Program-made: the position numbers and the translations under genes
Notes under the pieces: model-generated
Told to the model about the DNA's origin: nothing
The model's input: only the letters and a program-made list of their open reading frames with translations
Database searches by the model: none
DNA from: Gossypium raimondii
Lineage: Eukaryota; Streptophyta; Magnoliopsida; Malvales; Malvaceae
Direction of reading: 5' to 3'
DNA: 64,000 nucleotides
NCBI RefSeq assembly: GCF_025698545.1
Contig: NC_068570.1
Span: 33,685,924 to 33,749,923 of the forward strand
In this document: in pieces, positions 33,560 through 46,100 of the stretch
How the letters are laid out: every line of letters starts with the position of its first letter
Position numbering within the stretch: position 1 is the first letter of the stretch

Positions 33560-34110
33560 TATTTGTACATTTGCTCCACCCAAACAACAAGCAACTGCTT
33601 CTTCACCCAAACAACAACCATCTACTGTAGCTGTTCCAACTGAACCTCCAAATTCGAAACTTGCTCTAACTAGATGGAGACCTAATCCTCCAAGTGCTAC
33701 TAGACCACCTAAACTTACATGTGAGTATTTACTCTAGTGGCATTCTTAATTTTCATTTTACCATTAATTTATTATTTGGATTGCCATCGTATCTGATCTG
33801 CTAACATGATTGTGATTGGTTGTTATAATCATTTTGTTTATTCTCTTTTCTCTTATAGTTTGAAAGGGTTGCACCAAGTGTAAATGAACTTCTATCAAGG
33901 CAGCCTCTATAATAGCATCATGATTTGCAACAACCACTAGTAGGAATGAAGGTTAAACACACAACAAGAAAGAACACTCACTCTCAAGTTAATACAGTCA
34001 AATGGATGATGATTACAACTCATTCAAGTCAACAAAACACAGTGGCTCGTCTACACAAGAACCGATCCCTTCCAAGAGACCTAAAAAGCATTAAAGTATA
34101 GAAAATATTT
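33560..34110 (+). pseudogene. Unrecognised two-exon coding relic
   Basis: 33565-33720 reads as a Pro/Thr/Ser-rich peptide (PSTVAVPTEPPNSKLALTRW, then RPNPPSATRPPKL). It ends at a good donor (ACAT|GTGAGT, ~33721), with an acceptor (TCTTATAG) at ~33859 followed by FERVAPSVNELLSRQPL, stops, and a tail near 34100. The style resembles the low-complexity C-terminus of a transposase gene, but I cannot name the family. It may be part of an older element cut by the Athila-like insertion. Confidence 0.25.
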
Positions 34111-35166
34111 GAAAATATTGGGTTCTCCTCTTTCTAGACACTTGATTGTGGTCACTTGGTTGAAATTTGGTTATTTGTGATTAAATTTTATGTGGTTTAA
34201 TCACCCGTAGGGTTTAAGATATATTTAATGTAAAATGGTAGGATGTACAAACTTTTGATCTATTATGTAACTTCTACCATTTTTATTTTGGATATGTTAA
34301 ATGTTACTTATTGAATTATAGTACATATGAATGACATGAAAGAATATTTGCTTCTCAATTATTCATCTCCATTTTCTTTCTTCATTACCATCGACATACT
34401 AATTTTTTTCTTCATAATCATATTAACCCATTTATTCTTGAGCACCATATTAAGTCATCTTCAAGTTTTAATTCTAAATGAATGCAAAAATGTCAAATAA
34501 TCAAAATTTTCCATTTAAATATTTTTCCATGCTATTTTTTCATTCATTCTAAATTCAAAATCTAAGAACTTGAATCTTTGCAAAAATTGATTCTACATTA
34601 AAATAAGTTCACAAATTAAAAAAATCATACTTCAACATTACTTAACCAAAATTACCCATTAACATTTAAACTTTTTTACCCTAAACCAAGAAAAAAAACC
34701 AAATAAAGATGGAGACCCAACTCAAATTCTACAAAATTATCCACATTATCTTAATCATTTCATCACCCAAAAGCAAAAAAGCAGTACCACCGTCAAAATA
34801 CCCATATACAATGCTCATTCATTCTTTTTCTCTCCATATATCTTATCTTAATAAACTAACAAGAAGAGCTCTTGAACATGGACACAATGGAGGATCAAAC
34901 CATTTAAAATTTTCTTACAAGAACGCTTAAATAGATGCCTGTAGTTTTCACAATCGAAAAACCTTCTCCCCAAGTCTCCATTTGACCACGAAATCCATAA
35001 GGAAGCTCACAAGCCATAATAGCACACTGGGATTGCATAGGGTAACTCCATACTTGGGCGTCGAAGCTTCAATTTCATTCCCTGTTCTCTTTCTCTAATG
35101 GTAAAAAATGAAACTTATGAAAAAAATAATTTTGGGGTTAGGGCTTTTACACACGTTAAAAATAGG
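34111..35166. other. AT-rich spacer left of MULE-C
   Basis: No recognisable gene, repeat border or RNA gene. A 73-codon ORF at 34709-34930 has no distinctive composition and no splice context, so I do not call it. Confidence 0.4.
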
Positions 35167-35175
35167 GGTAAATAA
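35167..35175. repeat. Left 9-bp target-site duplication of MULE-C
   Basis: GGTAAATAA, directly outside the GGG terminus at 35176. It is identical to 41818-41826 on the other side. Confidence 0.95.
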
Positions 35176-35342
35176 GGGAAAATACCAATAAAAGCCCATC
35201 TTTTTTAAAATTACTAAAATGGGCTCGGTAAAAAATTAATTATCGGAATGGCCCAATTCCCCGAAATCGCGTCCACGTCAGCGCGTTGTCAGGTGACTAG
35301 GCAGGAAAACACTTCCTCATGGAAGCGCTTTGCCCGCACGTG
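35176..35342. repeat. Left terminal inverted repeat of MULE-C
   Basis: Starts GGGAAAATACCAATAAAAG. It shares 'ggtaaaaaattaattatcgg' with the reverse complement of the right end and holds 'gcgtccacgtcagcgcg' and 'cacttcctcatggaagcg' hairpin words. Confidence 0.9.
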
Positions 35343-35465
35343 AACAGTAGAAACGACTACTTTTTTGACCGTTGGTGACCACCCCCAACGTAAAAAAAAA
35401 CTATAAAATCCCCATTTCATTTTTTCACACCTAAATCCTTTCTCTCAATTTCTCTCCAATATTCT

Positions 35466-35520
35466 CTCAAATTCCTCTCAAATTCCTCTCAAATTCCTCT
35501 CAAATTCCTCTCAAATTCCT
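35466..35520. repeat. Five 11-bp tandem units before the MULE-C PMD gene
   Basis: CTCAAATTCCT repeated five times without error. It lies in the probable 5' leader or promoter of the PMD gene, 97 bp before the ATG. Confidence 0.9.
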
Positions 35521-35616
35521 CTTAAAAAAGCTTTAATTTTTTTAATGATTTTAAAAAAAGCTTTAATTTTATTTTTTTGAATTTTTTTAAATCATAAAAA
35601 TTTGATCGTATTAGCA

Positions 35617-37679
35617 ATGGCTGGAGAATTAATTCGTCTCGATAACAAGCACATATCCGTCGAACAAATGAAAATGGTAAGTTTTAAATTTAATTTTTAA
35701 ATATTATTTAAGATTTTTTTGATTTATACAATTTTAAATAATTTTTATTTTATTATTTCTTATAAAAGTTTATAGATCAGATTTTACAATGCTATATCTG
35801 TAATATGCATGGTCCTTCATCACCGTTGGTAGAGAATTACCTGCAGGAAGCGGGTTTTTGGCACGTGGCGACGGTAGGCCGGGGATGCAAGTTGGACCTG
35901 AAGCTCATCAGTGCGTTGATTAATAGGTGGAGACTCGAGACGCACACATTCCATCTTCCATGTGGAGAGTGTACTATCACTTTGGAAGACGTAAATTTGC
36001 AATTGGGATTGTCGGTGGACGGGTACGCAATCACTGGGTCTGTTCAATCTGGTGATTGGAGAGCGGTATGTTACGAGCTTTTGGACACATTTCCAGAGCC
36101 GGATGATGATTCTATCGAACTAGAAAGAATTCGATATGCTCGGGCATACATTCTTCAGATAATTGGAGGTTATCTGATGCCGGACTTGTCACGGAACCTT
36201 GTCCATCTAAGATGGCTGCTAAAACTCGTTGATTTTAGAGTAGCTGGTTAATTTAGTTGGGGGTCTGCCGTGTTGGCAACATTGTACCGGGAGATGTGTG
36301 GGGCGACGCGACCAAATAAAGCGAAAATCAGAGGTTGCCTATCACTACTGCAGTCATGGGCACGGTTTCGCTTTCCATTTTTACGTCCTCGAGTGGACCA
36401 CCCATATACATTCCCACTCATAACGAGGTAAATTTTATATTAGATTTTACAATTATTACATAGATTTAAAATATAATCGTATGCTAAAAAATTATTTAAT
36501 TAGGTGGAACCATTCGACAAGTTATGTTCGATTACCTACCTCTCTTGAAGATATTTGGCTTCTATTAGACCAACGGTCGGAAGCACAAGTAAGTATTAAA
36601 TAAAATAGATATTTCTATCATGAGATAGTCGATTGGTATTTAGTATTTAGTATTTAGTATTTAGTATTATGTATATAACTAATATTTCCATCATGTTTCA
36701 ATGGACACCATACGAGGATTCGGCAATTCAGGCAGTAATTCCGGATGAGTGCTTCCAAAATCCAAACGCTTGGCATGTGAAAGTTCCATTGGTCAACTTT
36801 ACGATCGTGATATAGCATATGGATTTCGATTTCGACAACCGATTCCCGTGGCACCTAAGTGTTAGATGATCATCACAAAATTGACCTATAGTAATCGCAT
36901 ATAGATTGGCCGAGATTTTGGTCACACTACATCTAAATGTGGGAAGATCGATATGATTATATACCTTCTCGGGAACTGATCATCGTTCCAATGTTAGCGT
37001 GCGTGCCAGAATACATGCCATGGTTTAGGATCCATAGCAAGTCGTATTTACTGTCGACAGAGGAGAGGCAGTAGCAATTATATGTCCAAAGAGAACGACA
37101 TGGCCCTTTAAATCCAAGAAGAAGGGACGACGACGTAGGCCCATCAACAACGCTCACACAATCACCAGGCCCAACAACACCACTGACACAGTCACCCGGC
37201 CCAACACTTCAACCGACGATACCCACGACATAGTCTTTCAGATGATGCTAGGTGCGTATCCTAGCCCTTTTATGTATCCTAACCCTTATTTGTTTCCTTT
37301 TTCTAATCCTATGGCAGGTTGGAGTCCATGGCCCGGTTCATCTCCATTTTTGATTACGCAGAGTGGACCGCTGATGTATAGGCCACCATCGCACGAGGGA
37401 TCGCAGGAGGGGCCGTCGGGGAGCTCTTCTTTTTACCAATCACCATCACCGTATGGGTTTCAAACAGCTTCACCGTTGGTGATGCAAACACCTCCACAGT
37501 CACTATTCTATCAAGGTGGCTCATCGTCCCAACACCGACAACCAGATCCCCTACTAGAGGAACCAGAATCCCCGCTGGAGCAACCACAACCCCCGCCGGA
37601 AGTTGGACAAAGGAGGAATTTAGCGTGTAACCGTCGACAGCCGCCATGTGGCATTGAATCCGGTGGGCACGGAGATTGA
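35617..37679 (+). pseudogene. PMD protein gene of MULE-C, disrupted
   Basis: Exon 1 is 35617-35676 (MAGELIRLDNKHISVEQMKM). Exon 2 (35776-36427) has the PMD core: ENYLQEAGFWHVATVGRG, INRWRLETHTFHLPCGECTI, ARAYILQIIGGYLMPD, then TAA at ~36249, then FSWGSAVLATLYREMCGATR. Exon 3 is 36504-36588. The last exon begins about 36698 (FQWTPYED). Compared with MULE-A it lacks nine bases that include the AG acceptor, and it carries stops after NFTIVI. The intact C-terminal stretch (37242-37679) is Pro/Ser/Gln-rich and ends in NRRQPPCGIE. The exon 1 start fits the family's usual opening MA..LIR.D..HIS. A dead gene, useful as a guide to the complete exon structure. Confidence 0.87.
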
Positions 37680-38014
37680 TTTTTATTTTAATATATTTGT
37701 ACAAACATTTTGAATATTTTGATATTATTTGATGTAATAAAATAGAAATTCTTATATATTATTTAATGTAATAAAATAGAAAATTACTTTTATATTTTTA
37801 ATATAATAGAAATTCTTTTAAATAAGGTAATATTTTGAATATTTCTATATTATTTCATTTAATAAAATAAAATGTTTTTCTGAATAAAGTAATTGTAATT
37901 TACTTTAATATTTTTAATAAAATAGATTTTCTTTTAAATAAGTCAATATTCTGAATATTTCTATATTATTTGATTTTAAAAAATATAAATATATAAAGCT
38001 TTTTATAATAACAT
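37680..38014. repeat. AT-rich spacer with ~85-bp diverged repeats
   Basis: The phrases 'gaatatttctatattatttga' and 'aataaaatagaaattctttt' recur about four times between the PMD and mudrA 3' ends. No gene. Confidence 0.6.
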
Positions 38015-40861
38015 TCAAATATTGTGATTTCGGCATGATTGGCTTGTATGGCCTGGGTTCCTACACCATCCGCACAACTTCTGTTGACTGGCTATTTTTT
38101 GGATATCCATATTGTTACGTATTCTAGTTGGGCAAGGTCGATCTTTTGGTTTGCAACGCAATTCTCTACCCGATAATAGCTTAAAGCGAGCAAGCGATAC
38201 AAACGACAACTTACGTTTATCTGGGACCGGTGGGAATACGTGTCTCCAGACGTTGTACATGTTTTCTAATTTGTACACTTCGTTGACATAGCTCATCAGA
38301 TCCAAACGGGGATTCTGGCAAGCTGCAATTACATGAGCGCATGGATAAAGAAGCACGTCAAACATCCTATAGTTGAAGTCCTATTTCGCAAGTGTACATG
38401 ATATTACTCGCTGATAACACCTTGGTGCGGTCTGTCAAACTCTGTCACGCAAAACCATAAGTTCTCTCGATCATGACACACTGTGTGCATGGTGTTCGCC
38501 CGTGCCTGCACCATACATGGCCTCCCTGCATCTGGCCTGCATAACTCGCTGCTTACTATGGAAATAGCGCCGCTAAACGAAAATATGTTTCTCGCACAAC
38601 CGATGTTATCGGTAGATGGCGCGTTCCTTTTAGAACAGAATTTATGCATTCAGCCAGGTTTGAGGTTATATGACCATATCGTAGGCCGCCGTCGTATGCT
38701 TGTGCCCACTGTTCGAAAGGTATGTTACAAAGGTAGTCCGCTCCTTCGCCGTTAATTGAACATAAAACTACCAACATCTCATGAAAACGATCTTTATTTA
38801 TTTCATACCCTGCCAATATAAGTTCATAGCGAATATTAAATACCACTATTTCATTTTGAATAAATTCAAAATGACAAACGAAATTATATTAATAGAGATT
38901 AAATACCCATGTTGGTCACTTGTCGTCGTTCACTCTTAGATGGATATTACCTGTAGTAGTTGGATGCAACGTGGCTTAGGCAATATCGATGGTGTGTGCG
39001 TTGCCATAAGCTTTCCTGTCGATCAATTGCAGTTAGTATTTCGGTGCCCCGATTTGAAATAACACAGATATCAGGTTGGGGACACACATGCCTCATTAAC
39101 TTAAATAGAAAGAAATCTCAGTCATTAGTTGACTCCCCCGGTGTTATTGCAAACACAATTGGAAGAATTCTCCCACTGCCATCCTATACCACTACTAGCA
39201 ATAGCCGATGGGTATATCTACCAAACATAAAGGTACCGTCAATTTGTACCAATGGCTTGCAGTATGGAAATACGTCTCGGTATTGCTTAAAGGTCCAAAG
39301 CAGGCGTTTGAACACTTGACATCCACGTAGCAATCGGCCGTTGTAGTATGCATGTTCCGTTTCAAGGTCTATTATGCAACCTAGGACGTATCTCTCTAGC
39401 ACTTGACACCACTGCCATATTTCATTATATGAAGTGTCCCACCCACTATGCAACTTCTCCAATGCCTTCTACTTAGCTATCCAAGCCTTGCAGTAAGAGG
39501 GCGTGTACCCCATTCGGCTACGAATATTGGCAATTAAGACCGGCACTGAAGTATTGGAATTTGCCTTCACCGTGGGTAGTATCAAGCTAGCTAACATAGC
39601 TGAATCCATCTTGGGATGATCTTGTGAAATACCTATCAACGGGGTATGTTAAATAATACAACATTATATAATAACAGTATTATTCAGAAACCCTAAATAC
39701 TATACCTGCACCATATGTATGTGAACCTTTGTACTTTTTTATCTCCCACAACCCTGTCCTTTTCCTCAACGAGGCGTAGATTTTTCATGAACATGTACCG
39801 TCTTGCACTACACACTTCGCCTTAAACTTATCAACTTTGAATTTAACCACGTGGTAGTTAACGCTGTTATTGATGCTATGTTGTTTCAATGCACCAATAA
39901 AACTATCCTTGTTGGAAAACTCATTACCAACTTCAAATTCACCCGAATTCAGTAGCGAACTTGTACGATCACGCTACCTGTGTGGTAGATTTGGAAACTC
40001 CAACGCATCATCTGTAGACAGATCGACATTATGCATGTGGGTTGGAGGTGAGTATGCCCTGAATCGTGGATATTCTTCTTCATCTGAACCCTCTTCAACA
40101 TCTTTAGGTTCGGTTGGAATAGGCTCCGGTTCAGAAAATAATGCAAATTCAACATTATCGGGCCCGGGCTCTCGAGGTGGATCCACATCGGAGTCATCTT
40201 CTAACCCACCATCATCTGCAACGTACGAGGTCCCCTTACCGGTGGACGTCGTAGGGAGTACATCATCCCTTTTTCTGGGCGTTTCGTAACGTCCCCAATT
40301 GGATGTAGATTGCCAACCACTAGAAGTTGATGTCGTTCCCCAGTACGTATTTCCAGCATCAAACATCGACTCACCGAGGTGCATGTCCCATCCACTGACA
40401 GAGTGTCGTGCAGGGGTTGTATATTTCATACTGCTACCAAACATGGGCTATTCCATGTTTTGTAACCCACTAACCGAGTGTCGGGCAGGGGTCATGTATA
40501 CCTCTCAAATAGCAGTCGCAAGTGCATTATTTGGCGATGTAAATTGTACATATAACTCAATATAGGGTGCTCCACTAGCGAGATGAATCTACACCATTGC
40601 CTCCAAGCTACAAGCACCTTTTATGTCGAACGAGTCCTATGTCACCGGATCAACAGAAGAACAAAATCGATACGTAATAGACAAAACTTTCATTGGCGTC
40701 GTTCCGAATATTTTACGCCTAATTCTTTTACGAAGTTCTGTCAAATCTATGTTCTGGTTAAAAACCAGTCGCACTGTATTCTCCGATAAAAAAACAACAC
40801 CGTTCTCGGTGTGACGAACCTCACCATCATAGTAAATAACAACACTAATACATTCACTCAT
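38015..40861 (-). pseudogene. mudrA: mudrA-type transposase of MULE-C, disrupted
   Basis: The ATG is at 40861. Visible in order: PB1-like N-terminus (VIYYDGEV, LRKRIRRKIF); a repeated PARHSVSG segment; acidic linker; DNA-binding region; DDE domain with first Asp in VQIDGTFMFGRYTHRL, second position Asn (VISNRGTEILTAI, 39067-39030), C..H in CLSHVASNYY and Glu in NLAECINSVL; a SWIM remnant; and an intact CCHC knuckle (CGWCRNPGHTSQSC). Many stops and frame changes occur. Loss of the second catalytic Asp, a G-to-A change, alone would abolish activity. The C-terminal ORF lacks the first SWIM cysteines. Confidence 0.88.
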
Positions 40862-41651
40862 CTTCAATTTCTATCCTTCTTAGCCTCTCTAAATTTTTTT
40901 GTTGTAACTTATGCAATCTGAGAAAAAAATTTGCCTCATTTATAGCCTCAGGCCAAACAGGATCTACTGTAGCAAAAGTGCGTCCACGTGGGAGCTTCTT
41001 TCAGTACTTTTGCTGACAATGCATCCTGCTTAAAGCGTTTTTGACACTATTTGCTTAGAAACGTCTTCTCGAAATTATTTTTTCAAGAGCCACTGTAGCA
41101 AAAGAGTGTCCACGTGGGAGCTGTTTTTAAATTAACAAATAATTTAATTAAGTAACCCTAAACCCCAAACCCTAATTTATTTGAGTTTTCTTTAAAAACG
41201 CTAAACACTAAACCCTAATCTAATTTTTTTAAAATTTATAATTAATTTACTCAAGTAACCCTAAACCTTAATTTATTTAATTTTTCCTTAAAAACCCTTA
41301 ACACTAAACCCTAATCTAATTTTGTTAAATTTATAATTAAATTACTCAAGTAACCCTAAACCCTAGTTTATTTGATTTTTCCTTAAAACCCTTAACACTA
41401 AACCTTAATTTGATTTTTAAAATTTTTTAATTAATTTACTCAAGTAACCTTAAACCCTAATTTAATTGATTTTTTCTTTAAAAATTATAAACACGAAACC
41501 CTAATCTAATTTTAAAATTTTTAATTAATTTAATTAAGAAACTCTAAACCCTAATCCCTTATTTATTTAATTTTTCTTTAAAACCATAAATCTAAAAACC
41601 CTAAAACCCTAACCCTAAACCCTAAACAAAAATCTTAAACTCTAATCGCAG
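40862..41651. repeat. Subterminal and telomere-like repeats of MULE-C
   Basis: 40970-41090 holds a diverged copy of the MULE-A subterminal unit ('ctgtagcaaaagtgcgtcca', 'tatttgcttagaaacgtc') and a second partial copy at 41094. From 41150 to 41640 there are five ~90-bp blocks of 'actcaagtaaccctaaaccc' plus 'ttaaaacccttaacactaaa', ending in a short perfect CCCTAAACCCTAAA run. Confidence 0.75.
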
Positions 41652-41817
41652 GAGACACGAGCAAAACGCTTCCTTAAGGAAGAGTTTTCCTGCTTCGTCA
41701 CCTGATAACGCGTTGACGTGGACGTGTTTTTGGAGAAATAGGGCCATTCCGATAATTAATTTTTTACCTGGTCCATTTCAATAATTTAAAAAAAAAACTT
41801 TTATTTGTATATTGCCC
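41652..41817. repeat. Right terminal inverted repeat of MULE-C
   Basis: Its reverse complement starts GGGCAATATACAAATAAAAG and follows the left repeat through 'attaattatcggaatggccc' to the GCGTT/GGAAG hairpin words. Confidence 0.9.
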
Positions 41818-41826
41818 GGTAAATAA
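41818..41826. repeat. Right 9-bp target-site duplication of MULE-C
   Basis: GGTAAATAA, identical to 35167-35175. Confidence 0.95.
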
Positions 41827-43192
41827 CAGAATAAAATGGATTTAAAATACTTACCTTATTACATGCAAAATACTGATCAATAATGGTTGATTAAAAGAAT
41901 TACCTCTCATATTGAGATAACGGATGGGTAGGCAATAATTAAAATGAAAATTTTTTTGTTTAAGTGATAAAAATGAAGGTTTCAAAAAATTGGATGAGAC
42001 AGTTTACCTAATATTTTTTATACCATATTTATATTTAAATTTTTTTATTATGTAATTAATTTTTTTTGTAAAATTGTGTGCTCCGCCTTTTACAACCGTT
42101 GTTGGTCTCTCTCTCTCTATAGTGTAGAAAAGATGTCAAGTATTTATATTTGAAACGTACGCAGGGAGGCCTGCTCTGCTGCCTTGCCTCGCCTCGCCTT
42201 TTTACGTTTGCTCTCTCTCCCTCACGTTTTCAATCATCGTGGGTGGGTTCTTTCTTGCTTTTAATTTATTCTAAAGTTTCTTTGCAGTACATATTTGCAT
42301 GTATTACAAATGTGATGTTTAGATCCTTTTGCTGATGCCAAGTTCATCCCTCTTTCCCTTGCCTTTTTCCGTTATTTTGTTTTTACTTGGCCTTCTTCAA
42401 AGTCTCATTAATGTTCTTTTGTTTTTATTTTCTGGTAAATTTCTTTTTATTCCATTTCCTTTGGTGCCTCTGCCATGAAAGTCCTGGTTTTCGTTTTGTG
42501 CTTTTCTTTGATTTCTCATTTGAGAATAGGGTCACATTTCTTTGGTGGGATTCTTTTTCTTTTCCTAGGTGCTTTCAGATTCTAGCTTTATTTCCTTAAC
42601 TGGGTCTGTCTCTGATTAATCAAAGTAAAATTAAATGTTTAATTGTCTAATTGTATTATTTTTTTTGTATTAATAATTTTTTATTCTACTGCTTGACCAA
42701 ACGTGCTCTGACAAAGAATTGCAAATGAGTTTTTATTTTTATTTTTTTATTTTCATCTCTTTAATTTTTATTTTATTTTCTTATTTACTTGCTATTTGTT
42801 TTTTTTTGGATATTGAATTTCAAGTTCTCTTCTGTCTGTGATTATAGAAATTTGAAATGCAATATGAAAATGATCCTAGCTTTTTTTTTTTTTCCTTTTT
42901 ATCCATTTAAATTTATTATAATTTTCGAATTCAACCTTTTGTGGTGTCCTTTCTATTTTCTGAATTCAATGGATGGTCCATATATAATTGATTTTTATTT
43001 CTTTATTTTACCAATTTTCTGTATATGTTATGATTCTCTCATGTTTTCAGAAATGTTGTAATCGTTGTTAACCTTTTTCTGTTTTTGTTTTTAGAGCAGA
43101 TTTGCCACGAAGCCATTTCCAAGGAAGGCTCTTTGATTGATCCTTGAAATTGAAACATAAATTGTGATCATATCACAAGAAGTTTTCTCCAA
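41827..43192 (+). promoter_or_regulatory. Promoter and 5' UTR (with intron) of the UXE1-like gene
   Basis: A TC microsatellite (~42107-42118) and a TATTTATATTT word near 42139 precede a GC-rich stretch ('gcctcgcctcgcctttttac') that looks like the first untranslated exon. A T-rich 0.85-kb segment follows and ends in 'gtttttag' at ~43094. The exon containing the ATG would start there, giving a 5' UTR intron of roughly 42240-43094. MULE-C ends 0.3 kb upstream of the proposed start of transcription. Confidence 0.5.
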
Positions 43193-46100
43193 ATGCTAAA
43201 TTTTGCAAGAGGGAGAAGCCAGCCAAGGTCTACTAGATCCATGCCGTTGTCCGGTAACATTTTCTCTCAACTTCATTTTCTAAGTTCTAATCCATTTCTG
43301 GTTCATTGTCTTATATAATCTCGATGCGCTTTCATTTCTTATTACTCATGATGAACTTAATCCTCCCATTTTCATTTAAAAAGTTTGAACTTTACCCATT
43401 CATCTGAAATTTGGATAATCAACCATCTTCTGCTGAGAATTTTGTTGAAAATACTTGTTTACTTTTTAAAATTGTAGTAACTATTTGTTGCCGAGTGTGG
43501 AAAACAAATTATATATTCAAATTTTTCTCAAGTTATTTATGATATATGACTTGCTTACATTTTAATGCAGAGCAGAGCTGATGATGATATAAAATTGGAA
43601 AAAGAAAATTGTTCTGTAAATTTAATTTTGTTGTTTGTGTTTTATTGCAGGAATGGAATATCCTGATCCCAAGAGGAAGAGCAATTTTGTAGGAAAAATC
43701 CTTGTGGCTGCAACCCTTACAGCCTTATGCATTATCATGCTCAAGCAATCCCCAAACTTCAATACTCGAAGTCGGGTACGTACTCAATTCCTTCTCTGGT
43801 TTTCTCTTCCCTCTCCATAATGCTATACCGAAGTTAAAATGCAATATTTGTTCTCTCTATCACAAGCAAAAATGGGGCATAGTGATTCTATAATACCAGA
43901 TTCAATCTATCAAAAGATTGTGCCGCATTTTTCCAGTGCTGATATCTTGGTTACTTTGACAATTGAAGAACAACTGACATTGTCAATAAATTGCTGACTT
44001 TTTTTCTTTATTTGATTTTCTTTAAATTGTTAAGTTAGTTCTGATACGTGGTTATATTTCTGGGGCTTCACCAGCAATTATAGCTGGACCCTTTGCTATT
44101 GTCCGTAAGATTCATCCTTGCATGTTGTCGTTGCCTGCTGCTGGCTTAGTTTCATCAAACTGTTCACTTGATGGTGGATTTGTCCCTTGCCCTTCGAATG
44201 TGGTTAACATCTTCCCTTCTAGTTGAGGAAAAAACATAATTGATGCTACTTTATATGAACACTTGGAATCAGTCCAGTTGTTTTGTAGTTATATAGTGTT
44301 TCAACTTCTGAAATCTCTTACCATTCTTGACTTTTGTCATTCCAGTTCTCCGAACATGAAGAAGGTGTAATACATGTTCTCGTAACTGGTGGTGCTGGCT
44401 ATATTGGTTCGCATGCTGCTTTACGACTTCTGAAGGAGTCATACCGTGTAACTATTGTGGTATAATTTAGGATTCCTTATATTTCAGTTGTTGTGCATAG
44501 TGATTAGTCCTGGTTTTAAGGAAGAAGTTTCCTCTCTTGCAGGACAATCTTTCACGTGGAAACATGGGTGCTGTCAAGGTTCTACAAAAATTATTTCCGG
44601 AGCCTGGACAGCTTCAATTCGTTTATGCTGACTTGGGGGATTTAAAAGCAGTATCCTTTTCTTGAAATTTGATATGATTATTATTTTTCAAAATTATCAA
44701 TTTAATGCATTTAAATGTGGATTTGGTGTACTGTGTTTCCTTGATTTTATAGGTAAACAAAATATTTTCAGAAAATGCATTTGACGCTGTAATGCACTTT
44801 GCAGCTGTTGCATATGTTGGGGAAAGCACAGTTGATCCTCTCAAGTAAGTTTCCTTAGCTTCGTCATAATTTATAATTGGCTGAGTTAATATAGATCAGA
44901 TGAGCTGTGAGGTAGATTGCTCATTTTGCTATATTTCCATTGATATTTTGACAAGGGCTTATTTAGTTCATGAACTCAACTGTGCTATACCATGAAATGA
45001 GTAGGAAGAGTGTATTGTTTCATTGGTCCTGCTGATGGCAACTCTGCCTATTTAATTGTACCCTTGTTTATAAATTACATGGCAGGATACCAGTTTCTAA
45101 GGTCCATTCTATTTCACAAATAATTTAAGCTTTGTTACCTGACCTTACCATGATTTATGAGAGCACTAGAACTGAAGCTAATAAATTTCCATCACTCAAA
45201 GAGCAGTTCAGAGAAGAGCTATTCTAGGTCACTACATTTCGAAAGAAAAACTTAAGTTGGATTCCTTTTGTTTATGTGGATCTATAGATGAATTTTTTCT
45301 ACTAAGTATGCTTGATATATTGTGTCTTCCATGTATAAAGCCTTAGACTTGTCTAGGGTCCTTTCTTATGCTTGATCTAACAGTTTGAGATGAAAAAGGG
45401 ATTGTCCTGGGGTTTGATTGTTGTTTTATTTCTGAGTGCTTCTGTCTAATCAACTGTACTATATAGCCACAACCATTGGTGCTGCTATTCACTAAATTAC
45501 TGGCAGTCTGGCACTGCCACTAATACCATTACCATTCAAATGTCCTCATTGTAACACTCCTTACCCGAGTGAACACGAGCAACGAATGTTACATTTAACA
45601 CTGAACATACATTTACGATTTCAAACGCTTTTAAATTGAATTTTTAATAATGATTTCAAGACCTTATTACATTTTAGGAACATAATTAGACTATTAATAA
45701 AGATTGATTGCATATAAAATTTGTCTTGGTTATTTAATTCGAATAAAAATTTTCAGCTGCAGTTCTGTATGTCTCGAGACCAAGGCCTACATTTCTTGAG
45801 ACATTGCCATGGCATTGTAGAAGTTCAGCTTTGATGTTGCCCTGTCTCGAGACAAGTGAGTGCATGTCTCCAGACAAAGGGGCTTATGTCTCAAGACAAA
45901 GTCCTTTATGTCTCGAGACATGACTCAGTTATTGTAGACTTTTAGCTTTGAAGTTTATATGTCTCGAGACACAATTCACATGTCTTGAGAGCTGGGATAG
46001 GGGACTTAAAAATTCTGTTTTCAAACACATCCAAACCATACCAAAATCATTCATAATCATTCCAAGCACAAACCATAACTAATATACCAAATAATACCTT

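Larger units (their letters stand above)
35176..41817. mobile_element. MULE-C: complete Mutator-like element, 6642 bp
   Basis: Terminal inverted repeats of ~165 bp (35176-35342 and 41652-41817) are flanked by a perfect 9-bp target duplication, the classic Mutator signature. Inside: a PMD gene (+, 35617-37679) and a mudrA gene (-, 40861-38015), convergent, both broken. It belongs to the same family as MULE-A: shared termini, subterminal repeat, intron microsatellite and gene sequences. Confidence 0.95.
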
